64,000 nt of DNA from Scandinavium manionii (lineage in GTDB: Bacteria; Pseudomonadota; Gammaproteobacteria; Enterobacterales; Enterobacteriaceae), in the NCBI RefSeq assembly GCF_024764775.1, contig NZ_JALIGC010000031.1, positions 62,001 to 126,000 of the forward strand, read 5' to 3'. Position 1 is the first letter of the stretch. Every line of letters starts with the position of its first letter. Shown here piece after piece: positions 62,392-64,000 of the stretch. A program made the position numbers and the translations under genes. The notes under the pieces are model-generated. The model was not told the DNA's origin. It did no database searches and worked only from the letters and a program-made list of their open reading frames with translations.

Positions 62392-63426
62392 TTATACGTC
62401 AGATTTAATGATGACTTTCAGTACGTCATTATCTGGATTGGAAGCAAAATCAATCGCTTCAGCCATCCGAGACAGTGGCCAGGTATGAGTGATCATGTCC
62501 TTCGTAAGGATTTTGTTTTTTTCCACAATCTCAATCGCTTCCTTCATGTCATAAGGGGTCAATGAATAGGTGCCGACTATTGAAATTTCATCCCGGAACA
62601 GTCTGCCAGCATCAATTTCCACCACCGGGTTTTTATCAAATGGCGAGAACACAACAATTCTCCCCCCGCGGCGTACAACATTGACTGCTTGAGTAACCAG
62701 GGACGAGACCCCTGCAGCAATGATCACCACATCAGGCCCTTTCCCCTGCGTGATTTCTGCTACACGGGTTTCAACATCTTCATTTGCCGGGTCGATCGCG
62801 TGGGTTACCCCCACCTTTAGCGCCAGTTCACGCTTGAACCGGGAAAGGTCGGAAACAATCACGGTAGAGGCGCCTTTCAGTGCCGCCAGTTGAGCACTGA
62901 CTAGGCCAATGGTACCGGAGCCCAGAACAAGTACCGTATCCTTTGGGTGAATATTGGAAGATTTCAGTCCATGTAAGCAGCAGGCGACAGGCTCAATCAT
63001 TGCCGCTCGGTCCCAGTCAAGACTGTCAATAATTCGGTGCGTCAGATGTTCAACGTGCTGGCGCGGGATACGAATAAACTCACTGAACCCGCCGGGTTCC
63101 AGATTTGTTTTCTTGAACTGATCGCATAGGGTGAAGAATCCCCGATCACAGTAATGGCAGTTAAAGCAGGGAACATGAATGGCGGTTACCACACGCTCAC
63201 CAACCCGGTAGCGGGTAACATCCTTGCCAACTTTCACCACTTCCCCCGACACTTCATGGCCGAGGATAATCGGGCCGGTCACCGTCTGGTGCTGCGCTTT
63301 ATGAATGTCAGTACCGCACAGACCACAGGAATGCATTTTGATGAGCATGTCACCGTCGCCAATTTCTGGCTCCTCAACATCTTCATATCGGATATCATTT
63401 TTACTGTAGTAAACGCTGGCTTTCAT
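62392..63426 (-). CDS. Zinc-dependent medium-chain dehydrogenase (sorbitol/threonine dehydrogenase-like)
   Basis: 344 aa. Catalytic Zn ligands Cys in SCGLCGTD (~37) and His-Glu in GHEVSG (~57), structural Zn motif CFNCHYCDRGFFTLC (~87-101), cofactor loop VLGSGTIGLVSAQ (~168-180) followed by IVSDLSRFKRE. Asp in the SDLSR position suggests NAD preference. The start overlaps the kinase stop as TGATG, so the kinase and dehydrogenase are coupled. Oxidises a polyol or sugar; substrate unknown. Confidence 0.91.
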   Translation of the reverse strand: MKASVYYSKNDIRYEDVEEPEIGDGDMLIKMHSCGLCGTDIHKAQHQTVTGPIILGHEVSGEVVKVGKDVTRYRVGERVVTAIHVPCFNCHYCDRGFFTLCDQFKKTNLEPGGFSEFIRIPRQHVEHLTHRIIDSLDWDRAAMIEPVACCLHGLKSSNIHPKDTVLVLGSGTIGLVSAQLAALKGASTVIVSDLSRFKRELALKVGVTHAIDPANEDVETRVAEITQGKGPDVVIIAAGVSSLVTQAVNVVRRGGRIVVFSPFDKNPVVEIDAGRLFRDEISIVGTYSLTPYDMKEAIEIVEKNKILTKDMITHTWPLSRMAEAIDFASNPDNDVLKVIIKSDV

Positions 63427-64000
63427 CAGTTAACTCCATTGCAGAGACGCTCAGTACGCATCTTGGATTCATAAAGCGGTTTGTAGACTTGAGTGTAAAT
63501 TGCCTGATAGTGAGTCACGGCATCACTCTCCGGCAGGTAGCATCTTGTCTGTTCTTCACTTGTTCCGGGCAGACACTCCACTTCCACGCCGACAGCTTTC
63601 GCTGCCAGCATGGCGGCCCCTTTGCTCACGGCCTCATTAACATTACATGCCACGATTTCCCGATTAAGAATATTTGCCTTAAGCTGTAACCAGTATGGGT
63701 TTTTGCAGGCAGCTCCAATCACATTCACAACCGGATAATTATTCCCTGTCAGCGTTTCGTATAAATCCAGCAGATTGCGAAGTTCAAAACACAATCCCTG
63801 GAACACAAAGCGCAGAACATCCTCCGGTCGGGACTTATCATCAAGACCGTAAATTAATGCCCGGGAGCAGGTATTTCTGTCCGGAGGGCCACTACCCCGC
63901 AGATGGGGAATGAAGATGCCGTCAAGCGCACTGGCCATAGCCATGTCTCGCTCGTTACGCAGCGTATCCACCATTCGCAGGAATCCAGGCATATCGAGTT
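63426..64000 (-). CDS. FGGY family carbohydrate kinase, C-terminal part (5' end beyond window)
   Basis: The frame is open to the right edge, so only the last ~191 residues are visible. FGGY C-terminal domain: GIFIPHLRGSGPPDRNTCSRALIYGL, then NVIGAACKNPYWLQLKANILNREI, the ATP-binding Gly-rich region, followed by ASKGAAMLAAKAVG-like sequence (SKGAAMLAAKAVG). Phosphorylates a pentulose, polyol or similar sugar. It is the likely entry enzyme of this catabolic cluster. Confidence 0.9.
   Translation of the reverse strand, partial: LDMPGFLRMVDTLRNERDMAMASALDGIFIPHLRGSGPPDRNTCSRALIYGLDDKSRPEDVLRFVFQGLCFELRNLLDLYETLTGNNYPVVNVIGAACKNPYWLQLKANILNREIVACNVNEAVSKGAAMLAAKAVGVEVECLPGTSEEQTRCYLPESDAVTHYQAIYTQVYKPLYESKMRTERLCNGVN

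Overview
The window is a chromosomal segment of an Enterobacteriaceae member related to E. coli, Salmonella, Enterobacter and Citrobacter. The basis is long collinearity with the E. coli csdE-to-yqeG backbone (csdE, tcdA, mltA, metZWV, amiC, argA, recD/recB/ptrA/recC, ppdCBA-ygdB, thyA, lgt, ptsP, rppH, mutH, ygdQ, ygdR, tas, lplT, aas, omrAB, galR, lysA, lysR, ygeA, kduDI, yqeF, yqeG). Recalled E. coli proteins match in length and motif. An ERIC element and REP-like palindromes are also typical of the group. It is not E. coli: several blocks are extra or replaced. I cannot name the genus from sequence alone.

Positions 1-31831 are almost purely backbone: sulfur transfer and tRNA modification, cell-wall hydrolases, three identical initiator tRNA genes, arginine synthesis with tandem ARG boxes, the RecBCD/protease III region with a minor-pseudopilin operon ahead of recC, thymidylate and lipoprotein biosynthesis, the nitrogen PTS enzyme with RppH, MutH, the LplT/Aas phospholipid repair pair, and the tandem sRNA genes omrA and omrB. 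The rppH-mutH gap carries a DnaA-box cluster that corresponds to the chromosomal DARS2 locus.

Positions 32836-38262 hold an accessory beta-glucoside module inserted between galR and lysA: a cellobiose-type PTS EIIC without its own EIIA/EIIB, a GH1 glycosidase, an ExuR/UxuR-like GntR regulator, a GNAT acetyltransferase and a divergent LacI-family regulator. The divergent control region has three TTTGGCATACCAAA-like boxes spaced 63 and 32 bp centre to centre, which is helically phased.

After ygeA, the place where E. coli carries araE instead holds a KdgF-like cupin with a near-perfect KdgR palindrome and a FepE-like Wzz chain-length protein. kduI-kduD follows with its own KdgR-like box. Together KdgF, KduI and KduD form a hexuronate breakdown route.

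Positions 48084-64000 are mostly accessory. The most interesting unit is 49126-52188: an exported peroxiredoxin, a CcdA/DsbD-like membrane electron carrier fused to a thioredoxin domain, an ECF sigma factor and a DUF1109/NrsF-type membrane anti-sigma factor. A candidate ECF promoter (GTAACT-N16-CGAA) lies upstream. I read it as a self-regulated envelope redox-stress operon. Next come a LysE-type exporter, an unrecognised membrane protein and a three-gene Fe3+/phosphosugar-type ABC importer with a fused double permease. Last is a minus-strand carbohydrate cluster (58305-64000, continuing off the edge): FGGY kinase, two zinc dehydrogenases, a UTRA-GntR regulator, a class II aldolase, an HPr paralog with His15 but Gly at position 46, and a second SurE-type phosphatase.
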